A stretch of DNA of 64,000 nt from JAVVXB01 sp036651815 (lineage in GTDB: Bacteria > Bacillota > Clostridia > Christensenellales > CAG-138), in NCBI GenBank assembly GCA_036651815.1, contig JAVVXB010000006.1:38433-102432 (forward strand), given 5' to 3'. Below, piece after piece: positions 16,958-26,348 of this stretch. The notes below the pieces were generated by a model, which worked only from the letters and a program-made list of their open reading frames with translations, searched no databases and was not told where the DNA came from. The position numbers and the translations under genes are program-made. Position 1 is the first letter of the stretch. Each line of letters starts with the position of its first letter.

Positions 16958-19521
16958 TTCGTATCGTACCAACTATGCCCGGTTTTGACATCCGCCGCCA
17001 ATGGCACAGACAACGTAATCACGTGTTCCATACAGTCGTGCACCATGCGCATGACCTCGCTCACTTCATCTTCCGGCGTATCGAAGATCAGCTCGTCATG
17101 CACCTGCAAAATCAGTTTGGCCTTCAACCCATTTTTGCGCAGAGCAGTAGCAGCGTTGACCATCGCCAGCTTAATGATATCCGCGGCGGTTCCTTGGATG
17201 GGCATGTTCATGGCGACCCGTTCGCCAAATGACCGCGTGTTGTAATTGCTGCTTGAAATCTCCGGCAGCGCACGGCGGCGATCGAACAGCGTTCTGGCAT
17301 AGCCGGCTTCTTTTGCCCGCTGGATGCTTTCATCCAGATATGCTTTCACCCGTGGATAACGTTTAAAATAGAGCTGAATATACTCGGTAGCCTGCTTGAC
17401 GGGAATGCCCAAGTTCTTGGCCAGCCCAAAGTCACTAATGCCATATACAATTCCAAAGTTCACAGCTTTGGCCGCGCTGCGCAGATCGTTGGTGACTTCA
17501 TCAAACGGCACCCCGAACACCTCGCCGGCCGTTCGTCTATGTATGTCCTCCCCGCTGTTAAATGCGTTGATCATGTTTTGATCCCCGCTGATGTGTGCAA
17601 GCAAACGCAGCTCAATTTGCGAATAATCCGCGCCCACAAGTACATTTCCGGGGGATGCGACAAACGCTTTTCGAATCTCGCGTCCCTGCTCTGTCCGCAC
17701 GGGAATGTTCTGCAAGTTTGGTTCCGTGCTGCTGATACGTCCGGTCGCTGTGATACATTGGTTTAAGCTCGTTCGTACACGCCCATCTTTAGTGCTACGG
17801 ACGTTGAGCAATCCATCCACAAATGTACTTTTCAGCTTGCTGAGGAAGCGGTATTCCAAGATTCGCGGCACAATTGGGTGTCGGTCTGCCAGCGCTTCCA
17901 GCGTATCCGCATCGGTGGAAAATCCGGATTTTATCTTGCGCTGCGTTGGTAATTCCAATTTGTTGAACAGCACTTCTCCAAGCTGCTTGGGAGAGAGAAT
18001 ATTAAACTGTTCCCCCGCCTGTCCATAAATCTCGGCGGTAAGCGTCTCTAAACGTTCCCCAAACTGCGTTTGCAGAGACAGCAGAATCGGTTCGTCCACA
18101 TAAAATCCATCTATTTCCATTTCAAACAGAACATTGGAAAGCGGCATCTCCATGTTTTGATACAATGGCAGCATCTCTGCAGTTTCCAACGCTCGCATCA
18201 TCACGGGTTCCAGTGTGAACAGCGCGGCTGCTCCCGCATCATCCTGGTGCAGGCTCTGCGCTGCAAGGGCGGCTAACGATCCCGCCGGGCGGATCGCATT
18301 AAGCAGATAGTCCGCAATCATTGCATCGAACACGCTGCATTTGAGCATAATTGCATATTTATTCAGAATATGTCGGAATCGTTTGCTGTCAAATACCAGT
18401 AGCTTTTTGGTAGCATCCTCAAAGAACGGTTTTAACTCATGGAGCAATTCTGCGGGATCCAGCCCAGTGGAAAACAGATCGCCACCCTGTGAAATCCGGT
18501 ATTCACGTTCATCAGATGCAGCAAACGACACCGTCTCGCCTGCATCAATCGCCAATATCGGCTGATTTTTCAATTCCCGAATGACCGATTGCAGCGCATC
18601 GCTTGTATCAATGGCGAGTCTCTCTGCAAAAGAAGGGGCATCCGTAAAGTCGATCGATGAAACTTCACCAACGGGAAGCCGTGTGGCAATGGAACGAAGT
18701 TCCAACTGATTCAACTGGGTTCTTGCTTCGGACATCCGACTTGGTACAAACATGCAATCCGCAATTCCCAAGGAGATTGGCGCTGCGGTACAAATGGTGC
18801 CAAGCTGGTAGCTCATGCGGGCCGAATCTGCGTAAGCGATCAGTTTTTCCCCGAGCTTGCCTTTGACCTCGCCGGCGTGGGCAAGTACTGCGTCAATGGT
18901 TCCATATTGTTCTAATAATTTGAGCGCGGTCTTCTCTCCGACGCCTGGAATACCCGGTATATTGTCGCTGTTATCGCCCATCAACCCTTTGAGATCCCGC
19001 ATGTGATCAGGCGAAAGACCGTAGGTTTCCAGCAGCGTCTGCCGATCATATTCAATGGTATCAGAGATGCCTTTTTTCGTGATCAACACATGCGTGTGAT
19101 CATCAATCAACTGAAACGCATCCCGATCCCCGGTGACCAGCAACGAAAATACGCCCGCACTTTCACAGAGTTTTGCAAATGTCCCCAATATATCGTCTGC
19201 TTCATAACGCGGACATTCGCACACTGCGATCCCCATCTTGATCAATAGATCCTTAAGTATGGGAAACTGCGTGCGCAGATCTTCCGGCGTTTCCTTGCGC
19301 CCCGCCTTGTAAGCATCGAAGGTTTCGTGCCGAAAGGTTGGCATGTGCATATCAAAAGCAACCACCAGGTAATCCGGATTCATCTGGGTCAATTTGAGCA
19401 GCATACTGATAAAACCATGCAACGCACCAGTGGGGAATCCATCCACCGTGGTCATTCCGGGTAATGCATAATAAGCGCGATGCATGAGGCTGTTGCCGTC
19501 AATTGCAATGAGTCTTTTCAA
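16954..19521 (-). CDS. polA: DNA polymerase I
   Basis: An 855-residue family A DNA polymerase for repair and Okazaki-fragment processing. The N-terminal 290 residues are the 5'-3' exonuclease (ALHGFISML, YEADDILGT, GLMGDNSDNIPG). The polymerase motifs are A DYSQIELRLLAH near 630, B RSAAKAVNFGIVYG near 680 and C QVHDELIFD near 806. The middle domain has AIDAGET where proofreading enzymes have a D-x-E pair, and the other exonuclease carboxylates are not evident, so 3'-5' proofreading is probably absent, as in Bacillus and Taq enzymes. The start is TTG at 19519-19521, with GGAGG 6 bases upstream. It follows the nucleoside phosphorylase by 12 bases and overlaps coaE. Confidence 0.97.
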   Translation of the reverse strand: MKRLIAIDGNSLMHRAYYALPGMTTVDGFPTGALHGFISMLLKLTQMNPDYLVVAFDMHMPTFRHETFDAYKAGRKETPEDLRTQFPILKDLLIKMGIAVCECPRYEADDILGTFAKLCESAGVFSLLVTGDRDAFQLIDDHTHVLITKKGISDTIEYDRQTLLETYGLSPDHMRDLKGLMGDNSDNIPGIPGVGEKTALKLLEQYGTIDAVLAHAGEVKGKLGEKLIAYADSARMSYQLGTICTAAPISLGIADCMFVPSRMSEARTQLNQLELRSIATRLPVGEVSSIDFTDAPSFAERLAIDTSDALQSVIRELKNQPILAIDAGETVSFAASDEREYRISQGGDLFSTGLDPAELLHELKPFFEDATKKLLVFDSKRFRHILNKYAIMLKCSVFDAMIADYLLNAIRPAGSLAALAAQSLHQDDAGAAALFTLEPVMMRALETAEMLPLYQNMEMPLSNVLFEMEIDGFYVDEPILLSLQTQFGERLETLTAEIYGQAGEQFNILSPKQLGEVLFNKLELPTQRKIKSGFSTDADTLEALADRHPIVPRILEYRFLSKLKSTFVDGLLNVRSTKDGRVRTSLNQCITATGRISSTEPNLQNIPVRTEQGREIRKAFVASPGNVLVGADYSQIELRLLAHISGDQNMINAFNSGEDIHRRTAGEVFGVPFDEVTNDLRSAAKAVNFGIVYGISDFGLAKNLGIPVKQATEYIQLYFKRYPRVKAYLDESIQRAKEAGYARTLFDRRRALPEISSSNYNTRSFGERVAMNMPIQGTAADIIKLAMVNAATALRKNGLKAKLILQVHDELIFDTPEDEVSEVMRMVHDCMEHVITLSVPLAADVKTGHSWYDTK

Positions 19522-19533
19522 ATATTTCCTCCG

Positions 19534-20853
19534 TTACGCGCGAATGATATCATAAACAAGTGGTTTTCTTTCACCGGGCTTGTCACTGATTTTCACAGCG
19601 CTGATCACCATTTTTTTCGCCTCCGAGAGGTTTTTTTCATCGTTGACATACAAGGTGCAGAGTTCTTCGCCTTTGTTTACACGGTCACCAATACGTTTGT
19701 GCATCACCAGTCCAACCGCTGGATCAATCACATCCGTCTTTTCGGCACGGCCCGCGCCAAGCATCTGCGCGGCAATCCCGATGCGCTCAGCAATCATTGC
19801 AGTAATGAATCCGTCCGCTTCCGCCGCGACCGAAACCTGCCGTTTCACCCTGCAAAGCTGTTCCATGCCCTCAATTGTCAAGCAGGAAGCGTTTCCGCCT
19901 AGTTCCGTAATCATTGCGCGCAGCTTTTCTATGCCGCGTCCGCTCGTCAGCGCATCCTGTAGCAGGGTACGCGCCTGCACGTCCGTATCTGCTAAATTGC
20001 TGACTCTAAGCATCTGAATACCCAGCGTCATACAAATTTCGTACAGCGGATCGCCCTCCGGAACCTTGCCTAACAGCAATTGCACCGCCTCCCGAACTTC
20101 GAGAGCGTTGCCTATATAAAGGCCCAGCGGTTGATTCATGTCCGTAATGACCGCAACCACGCGACGGCCGAGCAATTCGCCCATACGCACCATGATATGG
20201 GCAAGTTTTCTGGCTTCTTCGATGGTTTTTACAAACGCGCCACTGCCCACTTTTACATCCAACACCACTGCATCCGTACCGGCTGCCAGTTTTTTACTCA
20301 TCACACTTGCAGCAATCAGCGGGATACTTGGCACTGTGCCGGTTACGTCGCGCAGCGCATACATTTTCTTGTCGGCAGGCACGAGGTTGCCGGTCTGTCC
20401 AATCACCGCGACACCGGTCTTCCGAACGATCTGTTTGAAACGTTCGATGGGCTGTTCAATACAGGTGCCGGGAATGGATTCCAGCTTATCCAACGTTCCG
20501 CCGGTAAAGGCAAGACCTCGTCCGCTCATCTTGGCAACCGTTCCGCCGCACGCGGCGACCAGCGGCGCAACCACCAGCGTCGTCGTGTCACCCACACCGC
20601 CTGTGGAATGTTTATCCACCTTGATTCCCGGTAGATCGCTTAGATCGACAATATCACCAGAACGCATCATGCACATAGTTAAGTCTGCACCTTCCCGCTC
20701 ATCCATACCGTTGAGCAGAATCGCCATCATCAACGCAGACATCTGATAATCAGGGACTGTTCCATCCACAAACCCGCTTATGGCAAACTGAATTTCATCG
20801 GTCGTCAGCGCTTGTTTTTCCGCTTTCTTTTCAATGACATCAACCATTCTCAT
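19534..20853 (-). CDS. pdp: Pyrimidine-nucleoside phosphorylase
   Basis: A 439-residue phosphorylase that splits uridine, thymidine and deoxyuridine into base and (deoxy)ribose 1-phosphate. The N-terminus MRMVDVIEKK and the phosphate-binding KHSTGGVGD match the Firmicute Pdp type closely; the glycosyltransferase family 3 body and the C-terminal PYNP domain are complete. The start ATG at 20851-20853 is taken over the ATG six bases upstream because GGAGG then lies 9 bases away and because Pdp proteins begin MRMVD. It is the first gene of the run pdp-polA-coaE-transglycosylase-lspA-rluD-DUF885. Confidence 0.96.
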   Translation of the reverse strand: MRMVDVIEKKAEKQALTTDEIQFAISGFVDGTVPDYQMSALMMAILLNGMDEREGADLTMCMMRSGDIVDLSDLPGIKVDKHSTGGVGDTTTLVVAPLVAACGGTVAKMSGRGLAFTGGTLDKLESIPGTCIEQPIERFKQIVRKTGVAVIGQTGNLVPADKKMYALRDVTGTVPSIPLIAASVMSKKLAAGTDAVVLDVKVGSGAFVKTIEEARKLAHIMVRMGELLGRRVVAVITDMNQPLGLYIGNALEVREAVQLLLGKVPEGDPLYEICMTLGIQMLRVSNLADTDVQARTLLQDALTSGRGIEKLRAMITELGGNASCLTIEGMEQLCRVKRQVSVAAEADGFITAMIAERIGIAAQMLGAGRAEKTDVIDPAVGLVMHKRIGDRVNKGEELCTLYVNDEKNLSEAKKMVISAVKISDKPGERKPLVYDIIRA

Positions 20854-20971
20854 TTTCATATTCCTCCGAATTCATTTTGTCGTTTGGGCGCGTTTCAAAA
20901 AGAAAATTTATGTCTTCGCGTGATTTTTTTGTCGGATCAAGCGGAACGCTCGCATGTTTACTGGAGCATAA

Positions 20972-21055
20972 TCAAGCATAATGAACGCATATTAGGTTTA
21001 CGAATCTTTCGTATCCATATTTTTTACCGCAATGTTTACATTGTCGCTGTTTCAT
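20972..21055 (-). pseudogene. Tiny cysteine-containing reading frame, possible gene remnant
   Basis: An ATG at 21053-21055, with GGAG 8 bases upstream, opens 27 codons beginning MKQRQCKHCGKKYGYERF and ending in TGA. The CKHCGKK sequence looks like half of a zinc ribbon, as at the start of some transposases and regulators. It is probably the stump of a broken gene, though a tiny real protein is possible. The surrounding bases 20860-21130 hold nothing else that I recognise. Confidence 0.3.
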
Positions 21056-21131
21056 AGCTATATCTCCTCTTTTCGTAAAATAGACCCCCCTCACAACTAA
21101 TCATCGGTAGCCGCCCACTGGCAAACGCTTG

Positions 21132-21485
21132 TTATTCGGCGCAAGGGATATAATCTATCCACTTATCTTCATGCAAAATTTCGTATTTACCAAACTGTAA
21201 TTTTCCAACATTATATCCTTTTATTCTAATCGGTTTGATTGCATCTTGTTGGCAATCTAATAACGACAAATCAATAATCGTCCACCTGTGAGTATCAATT
21301 ATATTTTCCCAAGAGTCAAGAGCATCAGCAATAGTTTCGTACCATTCATCATAACTACAAAAGTCTGCATCTTTACTTAAGTACAAATACACCTGAGTTC
21401 CATCTGCTGTTTCGTGCAACATGATTTTATGTATTTCATTTCCATTATAAGATTTTGAAATTTTCAAGTATGCCCACTGTCTCAC
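21132..21485 (-). CDS. Hypothetical protein, 117 residues
   Basis: Not assigned to a family. The GTG at 21483-21485 has GAGGAG 5 bases upstream. The product is acidic and rich in Trp and Tyr (DEWYETIADALDSWENI), with no signal peptide or membrane segment. Small acidic proteins of this kind include immunity proteins of secreted toxins, but no motif proves that here. It begins 13 bases after a 62-codon lysine-rich frame. The base composition is more AT-rich than in the flanking operons, which suggests acquired DNA. Confidence 0.6.
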   Translation of the reverse strand: MRQWAYLKISKSYNGNEIHKIMLHETADGTQVYLYLSKDADFCSYDEWYETIADALDSWENIIDTHRWTIIDLSLLDCQQDAIKPIRIKGYNVGKLQFGKYEILHEDKWIDYIPCAE

Positions 21486-21497
21486 ATAATCTCCTCA

Positions 21498-21686
21498 CTA
21501 CCTTTTTAGATTTAATCTTCTAACAATGGATAAATTGACATTTTCCTCATTGACGGTTTGCTGTGCCAAAAGCTTCTTATCTCTTTTATGTGAAACAACA
21601 AAATCTCCGGTAACTTGGTTGAAGTCAAGAAATTTATCATTAGAAAGGCTGTTTTTTCTTTTAACTATCTTAGCCTTTTTATACAT
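21498..21686 (-). CDS. Hypothetical small basic protein, possibly a gene remnant
   Basis: A 62-residue lysine-rich product with no known motif. There is no convincing ribosome site before the ATG at 21684-21686 and a stop codon lies two codons upstream, so this may be the surviving 3' end of a longer gene. Its stop is 13 bases from the start of the 117-residue gene, suggesting the two were once a unit (for instance toxin tail and immunity gene; speculation). Confidence 0.35.
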   Translation of the reverse strand: MYKKAKIVKRKNSLSNDKFLDFNQVTGDFVVSHKRDKKLLAQQTVNEENVNLSIVRRLNLKR

Positions 21687-21760
21687 AAATCATGATATTC
21701 TTTGGCGGCAGAAGGTGAAAAGACACCGAAAATGCTTTGCAAAAAATTATTGGCTGCACC

Positions 21761-22924
21761 CTAAGCCCGTTTGCAAATTTTCCCTATCTGTTCCATGAGC
21801 GTTGCCGCTGCTTCCTCTAACGTGTCCGCTTCCAATCGATACGCGGGCTGTTCGCAATTTTTAATAGAGTAGCAGTCTGGTTTTTGATAGGCCAACACAG
21901 CGGTTGGTATGTTCTTGCCACGGCAATGGAATAGTACGGTGTCCACCGTGGAACCTAATATTTTACAGGCCTCATCCAACGCTATTGTGCTGACGATTAC
22001 AATCGCCGCATCGGTGCACATGCGGAAAAATCCGCTCTTTTCCAGTATGGTTTCAATGCCAGAACAATATGTGATGTTTTCACAGGCAAGCAGTTGATCC
22101 TTTGGCAAATTGGAGAGGATTGTGAGTTCCAAATCCTTGGGACAGACTTCCAGCTGAACGCTATCGCCGGAAGCGATCACGATTTTATGATAGCCCAAAT
22201 GCCGGATCTCAGACAATTTTTCGAGTAAATCATCTTGATCCATGCCCACTGTTTCAATCACCGCGGTACGATCCGGTAGAACACCACAGCAGCCTCCGGT
22301 CTTCTCAAGCCCAACATATCGCCCACGGCAAGCGGCAACGAGCATATCCAGCGTCCCTTGTCCGTCATCGGCGATGCGCACCATGCTGATACGCGCATCC
22401 GGAAACGCCTTTGCCGCTTGCCGCATGAGTGTCCTGCCAACATCCATAGATGAGACCGCTTCGCTCAGCGCCTGTGGCGCAAGGATGATATGCAGACGGT
22501 TCATTGGCGTTGTTTTTTCAGCCAAAACGCCAGTAAACCGCATCCCCGCGCAAAACATATCGCCACCACTTACGACACCATCCTCCGCAATTCGGCCAAG
22601 ATAGGTTAGCCGCGTACATTTTTCAACAAAGTTATTCTGCACAAAAGGCTGAAATGCCGTCAGATACGAACAAAGTACGGTATCGTTTTGCAAATAAGCA
22701 TACAGCCGCTTTGCACGGGAAAGCGACGCGTTTGAAAACACGCAGAGATAGGCTGGCTCCGGCTCATCTTTCGAAACATCGTCCCGCGCGCCAAACAACG
22801 TCATCTTTTTTAGCAATTCAGCCGGAATCCTTGAAAACAGCAACGCCCATATTGCTTCCAGTGATTGAGGGACAATCGCTGTGCATGCAACCCTCAGTCC
22901 AAGTGAAAACCTTGTCAGTTCCAT
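21761..22924 (-). CDS. Glycerate kinase-like protein of unknown function
   Basis: A 387-residue protein. The segment from about residue 145 onward (HIILAPQALSEAVSS, FPDARISMVRIADDGQGT, MLVAACRGR) follows the N-terminal pattern of GarK/GlxK-type glycerate kinases. The family's usual phosphate and substrate residues (KGSLSA, ADGGEGT) are replaced, by LSEAVS and ADDGQGT, so it may not be a kinase. The first 140 residues match nothing I know. The ATG at 22922-22924 overlaps the stop codon of the ABC-F gene by one base and has GGAGG 7 bases upstream inside that gene, so the two are translated together. I infer a role linked to the ABC-F protein or to metabolism, but no function can be stated. Confidence 0.7.
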   Translation of the reverse strand: MELTRFSLGLRVACTAIVPQSLEAIWALLFSRIPAELLKKMTLFGARDDVSKDEPEPAYLCVFSNASLSRAKRLYAYLQNDTVLCSYLTAFQPFVQNNFVEKCTRLTYLGRIAEDGVVSGGDMFCAGMRFTGVLAEKTTPMNRLHIILAPQALSEAVSSMDVGRTLMRQAAKAFPDARISMVRIADDGQGTLDMLVAACRGRYVGLEKTGGCCGVLPDRTAVIETVGMDQDDLLEKLSEIRHLGYHKIVIASGDSVQLEVCPKDLELTILSNLPKDQLLACENITYCSGIETILEKSGFFRMCTDAAIVIVSTIALDEACKILGSTVDTVLFHCRGKNIPTAVLAYQKPDCYSIKNCEQPAYRLEADTLEEAAATLMEQIGKICKRA

Positions 22925-24840
22925 TACACATCCTCCTGTGACAGAAGCGAATAGGTACGTTCTGCTTCTTCCCATTCTGAATACGCACATTCCAGCGCCT
23001 GCCGCTGCATGTCGATTTTTTCACACAACGCGCTCGTGGCTTCGTAATCAGTTGCAATCTCGGGGCTTATTAACGTAGGCTCCAGCAGCGCCAGTGTTTC
23101 TTCCAGCTCTGAAATGCGCTGCTCCGCCCGTTCGACAGCGCCCTTGGCACGATTCATCGCCGATCTGCGTTCCTTGTTGAGTACATATGCATTTTTTTCG
23201 ACCGTTTCTTCGGGTGGTTCATTTTGCTGCAGCTCTAGGGAAGCGGCCTTATAGGAATCCCAGTCGCCTTCGAATTCCTGAAGACCCGTTTTATCCATCA
23301 AAATAATCCGATCCGCAATTCGATTCGCCAAATAACGGTCGTGCGTAATAATCAGCATCGTGCCGCCGTAATCGCTCAACGCATTTTCCAGCGCCTCGCA
23401 GGAAGGGATATCCAGATGGTTGGTCGGTTCGTCCAACAGCAGAACATTGTTGCCCGCAAGCATCATTTTAAGCAGTTGCACACGAGCCAATTCCCCACCG
23501 GACAGCGTTTGGAGCTGCTTAAAAACATCGTCTCCCTGAAACAGAAAAGTTCCCAGTAGGTTGCGGATCTGCTTGCGTTCATATTGGGGAAAGGCGTTTT
23601 CCAGAGCATCTAAAACGGTCTCCGTGCTGGATGCATGCATGGTACTCTGCGCAAAATAACCCGCCTTGACATTTGCCCCAAGTTTATAGGTTCCATCATC
23701 CGGCTGCTCCAGCCCCAGTAAAATTCTCAACAGCGTGGTTTTCCCGCAGCCATTCATGCCAATAAGGCATACACGCTCCCCGTTACGAATCATCAAATTG
23801 AGGTCGGAGAACAGCACCTTCTGACCAAATTGTTTTTTTAGATGCTTGCAGACGATCACCTCGTTTGCCGTCAGTTCATCCGCACACAGATGAAAGCGAA
23901 TCGCCTGCGGTGCATCCTCTGGTTTCACCAACTGGCTTTTTAATCGCTCAATTTGTTTTTCCTTGCTGGCAATGGTAATAAAATTTCTCTGTTGGTTCCA
24001 ACGCCGCTGCTGTTCGATGATCCCTTTGATACGCTTAATTTCCCTTAGTCCGTTATCATAACGCCGCAAAGCATATTCGCGTTCATCCAGCTTGCGTTCC
24101 ACATATTGCGTATAGTTTCCGCTTGAAAGATGCAGCGTCCCATTTTCCAATTCGAAAATGCGGTTGCAAACATGATCCAAAAAATAACGGTCATGGGAAA
24201 TCACGATGTAAGCACCAGAAAAGTTGGATAAAAATTCCTCCAGCCACTCGAGTGACATAATGTCCAAATGGTTGGTCGGTTCATCCAGCAGCAGCAGATC
24301 CGCATCTGAAAGCAGGATTTTTGCAAGCGAAGCCTTACGCATCTGTCCGCCGCTCATACGCGCAATTTGTGAGGAAAGCTCTTCCTCGGTGAATCCGAGT
24401 CCAAGCAGTGCCGATCGGGTACGGCTCTGATAAGTCAATCCTCCGTCATGCTGATATCGCTCCGTCACTTCTGCCTGCCGCCGAACCATGACATCCGTTA
24501 CCGTTTCTGCATGGATCATACGTTCTGAAAGCGCATGCAGTTCTTCTTCCATACGTTTGAAATGATCGAAACAATGCAGCACTGCTTGAAGCAGCGTCTC
24601 CCCTTCTGCCCAAACGGGTGCCTGCTCCAGCGCTGCGACACGGACGGTTTTTCCGATAGAAATCTGCCCGCCATCGATGGATTCCCGACCAATCAACATC
24701 TGTAAAAGTGTCGTTTTACCGCATCCATTAACGCCAACAAGGCCGATATGATCCTTTTGAAACACATCGAATGAGACATCGTAAAATAGTGTTCTTTCAC
24801 CAAAGCTTTTCGTCAGCTTCTGTGCATGTAAAAACGTCAT
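22924..24840 (-). CDS. ABC-F family ATP-binding protein
   Basis: A 638-residue soluble protein with two ATP-binding cassettes and no membrane domain, the ABC-F class that acts on ribosomes (translation factors and antibiotic-resistance proteins). NBD1 has GVNGCGKTT, MSGGQMRKA and LLLDEPTNHLD; NBD2 has GMNGCGKTT, LSGGELARV and LLLDEPTNHLD. Both Walker B glutamates are kept. A charged linker joins them and a coiled-coil tail of about 90 residues follows, as in the YdiF/Uup types. The ATG at 24838-24840 has GGAG 7 bases upstream; an earlier in-frame ATG lacks one. Which subfamily it belongs to, and whether it protects against an antibiotic, cannot be told by eye. Confidence 0.93.
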   Translation of the reverse strand: MTFLHAQKLTKSFGERTLFYDVSFDVFQKDHIGLVGVNGCGKTTLLQMLIGRESIDGGQISIGKTVRVAALEQAPVWAEGETLLQAVLHCFDHFKRMEEELHALSERMIHAETVTDVMVRRQAEVTERYQHDGGLTYQSRTRSALLGLGFTEEELSSQIARMSGGQMRKASLAKILLSDADLLLLDEPTNHLDIMSLEWLEEFLSNFSGAYIVISHDRYFLDHVCNRIFELENGTLHLSSGNYTQYVERKLDEREYALRRYDNGLREIKRIKGIIEQQRRWNQQRNFITIASKEKQIERLKSQLVKPEDAPQAIRFHLCADELTANEVIVCKHLKKQFGQKVLFSDLNLMIRNGERVCLIGMNGCGKTTLLRILLGLEQPDDGTYKLGANVKAGYFAQSTMHASSTETVLDALENAFPQYERKQIRNLLGTFLFQGDDVFKQLQTLSGGELARVQLLKMMLAGNNVLLLDEPTNHLDIPSCEALENALSDYGGTMLIITHDRYLANRIADRIILMDKTGLQEFEGDWDSYKAASLELQQNEPPEETVEKNAYVLNKERRSAMNRAKGAVERAEQRISELEETLALLEPTLISPEIATDYEATSALCEKIDMQRQALECAYSEWEEAERTYSLLSQEDV

Positions 24841-24866
24841 AGACACACTCCAAAATTCATACAATC

Positions 24867-24895
24867 ATTTTAACATATCCCTGGAATGTTTGCAA
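24867..24895 (-). promoter_or_regulatory. Promoter of the ABC-F gene
   Basis: TTGCAA (24890-24895) and TAAAAT (24867-24872) on the minus strand, 17 bases apart, 27 bases before the start codon. Confidence 0.55.
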
Positions 24896-24970
24896 AAACT
24901 GACTGTTCCAGATCATACCTGTTTCGTTTAAATTCTCAAAAAGTTCAAACTCGCAGTGGTAGAATGCTTG

Positions 24971-24976
24971 TATAAT
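24971..24976 (+). promoter_or_regulatory. Possible -10 box of the NlpC/P60 gene
   Basis: A perfect TATAAT stands 28 bases before the start codon on the plus strand. No good -35 box lies at the usual distance (TTCAAA is 21 bases away), so the promoter is uncertain. Confidence 0.35.
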
Positions 24977-25003
24977 TAAAAAACAATCAGGAAAGGAATG
25001 CCT

Positions 25004-26348
25004 ATGCCAATCAATCAGATCGAAAATGGGAAAAATAACCGTAAGGCGTGCGGTAAGCGGCTCTTTTCAAGACGCGCGCGCACTTGGATATTAGCCGTTG
25101 TTTCTGTTTGTGTCTTCAGCTTTGTGCTTCTTCCGCTCCTGTTTGATCGGGCAAGTGGTGCTAACGCCGTCTTTATTATGGCACATCAAGATGAGATTCG
25201 TTCGTTGGAAACGCCTGTCCCGTTCACGCTTGAAGAACGTGCGCGCAGTGTTGAAGCCTTTGCAGATATGACGCCAGAGCCGACAAGTGAAATTCAGGTT
25301 TCGCAATACTCGATTCTACAGGAAGACGATGATTACCCGACCGTACAAAACTTGCAGACACGGCTCATGGAACTTGGATATCTGGACTCGGATGAACCAT
25401 CAACGGTTTATGGGCACGCAACTACGGTCGCCGTCTCGCTATTTCAACGCACGCTCAGCTATAATATGGATGGCATTGCGGACAGCGAACTGCAGGAGCA
25501 TCTGTTCAGTAGCAATGCAATTTCATACGAAATGAAACTTGGCGACAGCGGATCAGACGTGGAGAGTATGCAATCCAGGCTTCACGAGCTTGGTTATTAT
25601 GATGGCAAGGTCAACGGTTACTTTGGGGTAGCAACCGAAGATGCGCTGGAAGCCTTCCAAACCAAGAACAAGCTGGATGCCAATCATGTATTCGGCGTTG
25701 ATGACCGGGATTTATTATATTCACCCGCGGCAAAACCGAAGATTGATCCTACCCCGACGCCTAAACCAACCCCGAAGCCAACAAAAAAACCGGCTAGGAC
25801 GTCTACCCCGAATTCCGGCGGCAGTTCTTCCAGTTCCAGCAATGACGGTTCCGCCTCCCCAACGGAAGCGCCCGGCATCTCCGAACCAACGGTACCCGCC
25901 AATCCGCCGCCCGAAGCAGAGCCATCCACTCCGGATTTTTCCGCATCCTACAGTCCGGATGGATTGGTATCCGTTGCGACTGCCATGCTCGGCAAGCCCT
26001 ATAACTGGTCTCAGGAAAGTCCTAGCAAGGGATTTGACTGTTCCGGTCTTGTGTATTATTCTTTGCGTACTTGTGGGGTCAGTACCAGCCGCTACAGTGC
26101 CTCCGGATTCTCGTCTGTAGGAGGCTGGGGCAACATTGAGAGCATCGATGGACTTTCAAAAGGCGACTTGGTTTTCTTTAAGAACGNNNNNNNNNNACGA
26201 CACCAGTTCCCGTGTCAGCCATACCGGCGTCTATATGGGTGGAGGCCAATTTGTTCACGCATCCTCCAGCTCTGGAAAAGTTATTACCAGCCGCATCGGC
26301 ACCTCATACTGGACTCGCAACTTTGTGAACGGTAGGCGCGTTTTTTGA
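25004..26348 (+). CDS. NlpC/P60 cell-wall endopeptidase with two peptidoglycan-binding domains, interrupted by an assembly gap
   Basis: A membrane-anchored wall hydrolase. A cytoplasmic basic N-terminus and one membrane segment (about residues 27-46) come first. Two PG_binding_1 repeats follow, near 100-170 and 175-240 (each with LxELGYxDS/G..YG/FGxAT). A Pro/Thr/Ser linker of about 70 residues leads to the NlpC/P60 domain, with catalytic cysteine in FDCSGLVYYS and histidine in SHTGVYMGGGQFVHAS. Such enzymes cut stem peptides of peptidoglycan. The sequence has 10 N at 26187-26196 inside the catalytic domain, and the reading frame on the far side is shifted by one base, as expected if the true gap length is a multiple of three; I treat it as one intact gene. 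Start ATG at 25004 with AAAGGA 6 bases upstream. Confidence 0.88.
26187..26196. other. Assembly gap (10 N)
   Basis: Ten undetermined bases inside the NlpC/P60 gene. The number is a place-holder: the frames on the two sides fit together only if the missing stretch is 9, 12 or another multiple of three. Confidence 0.99.
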
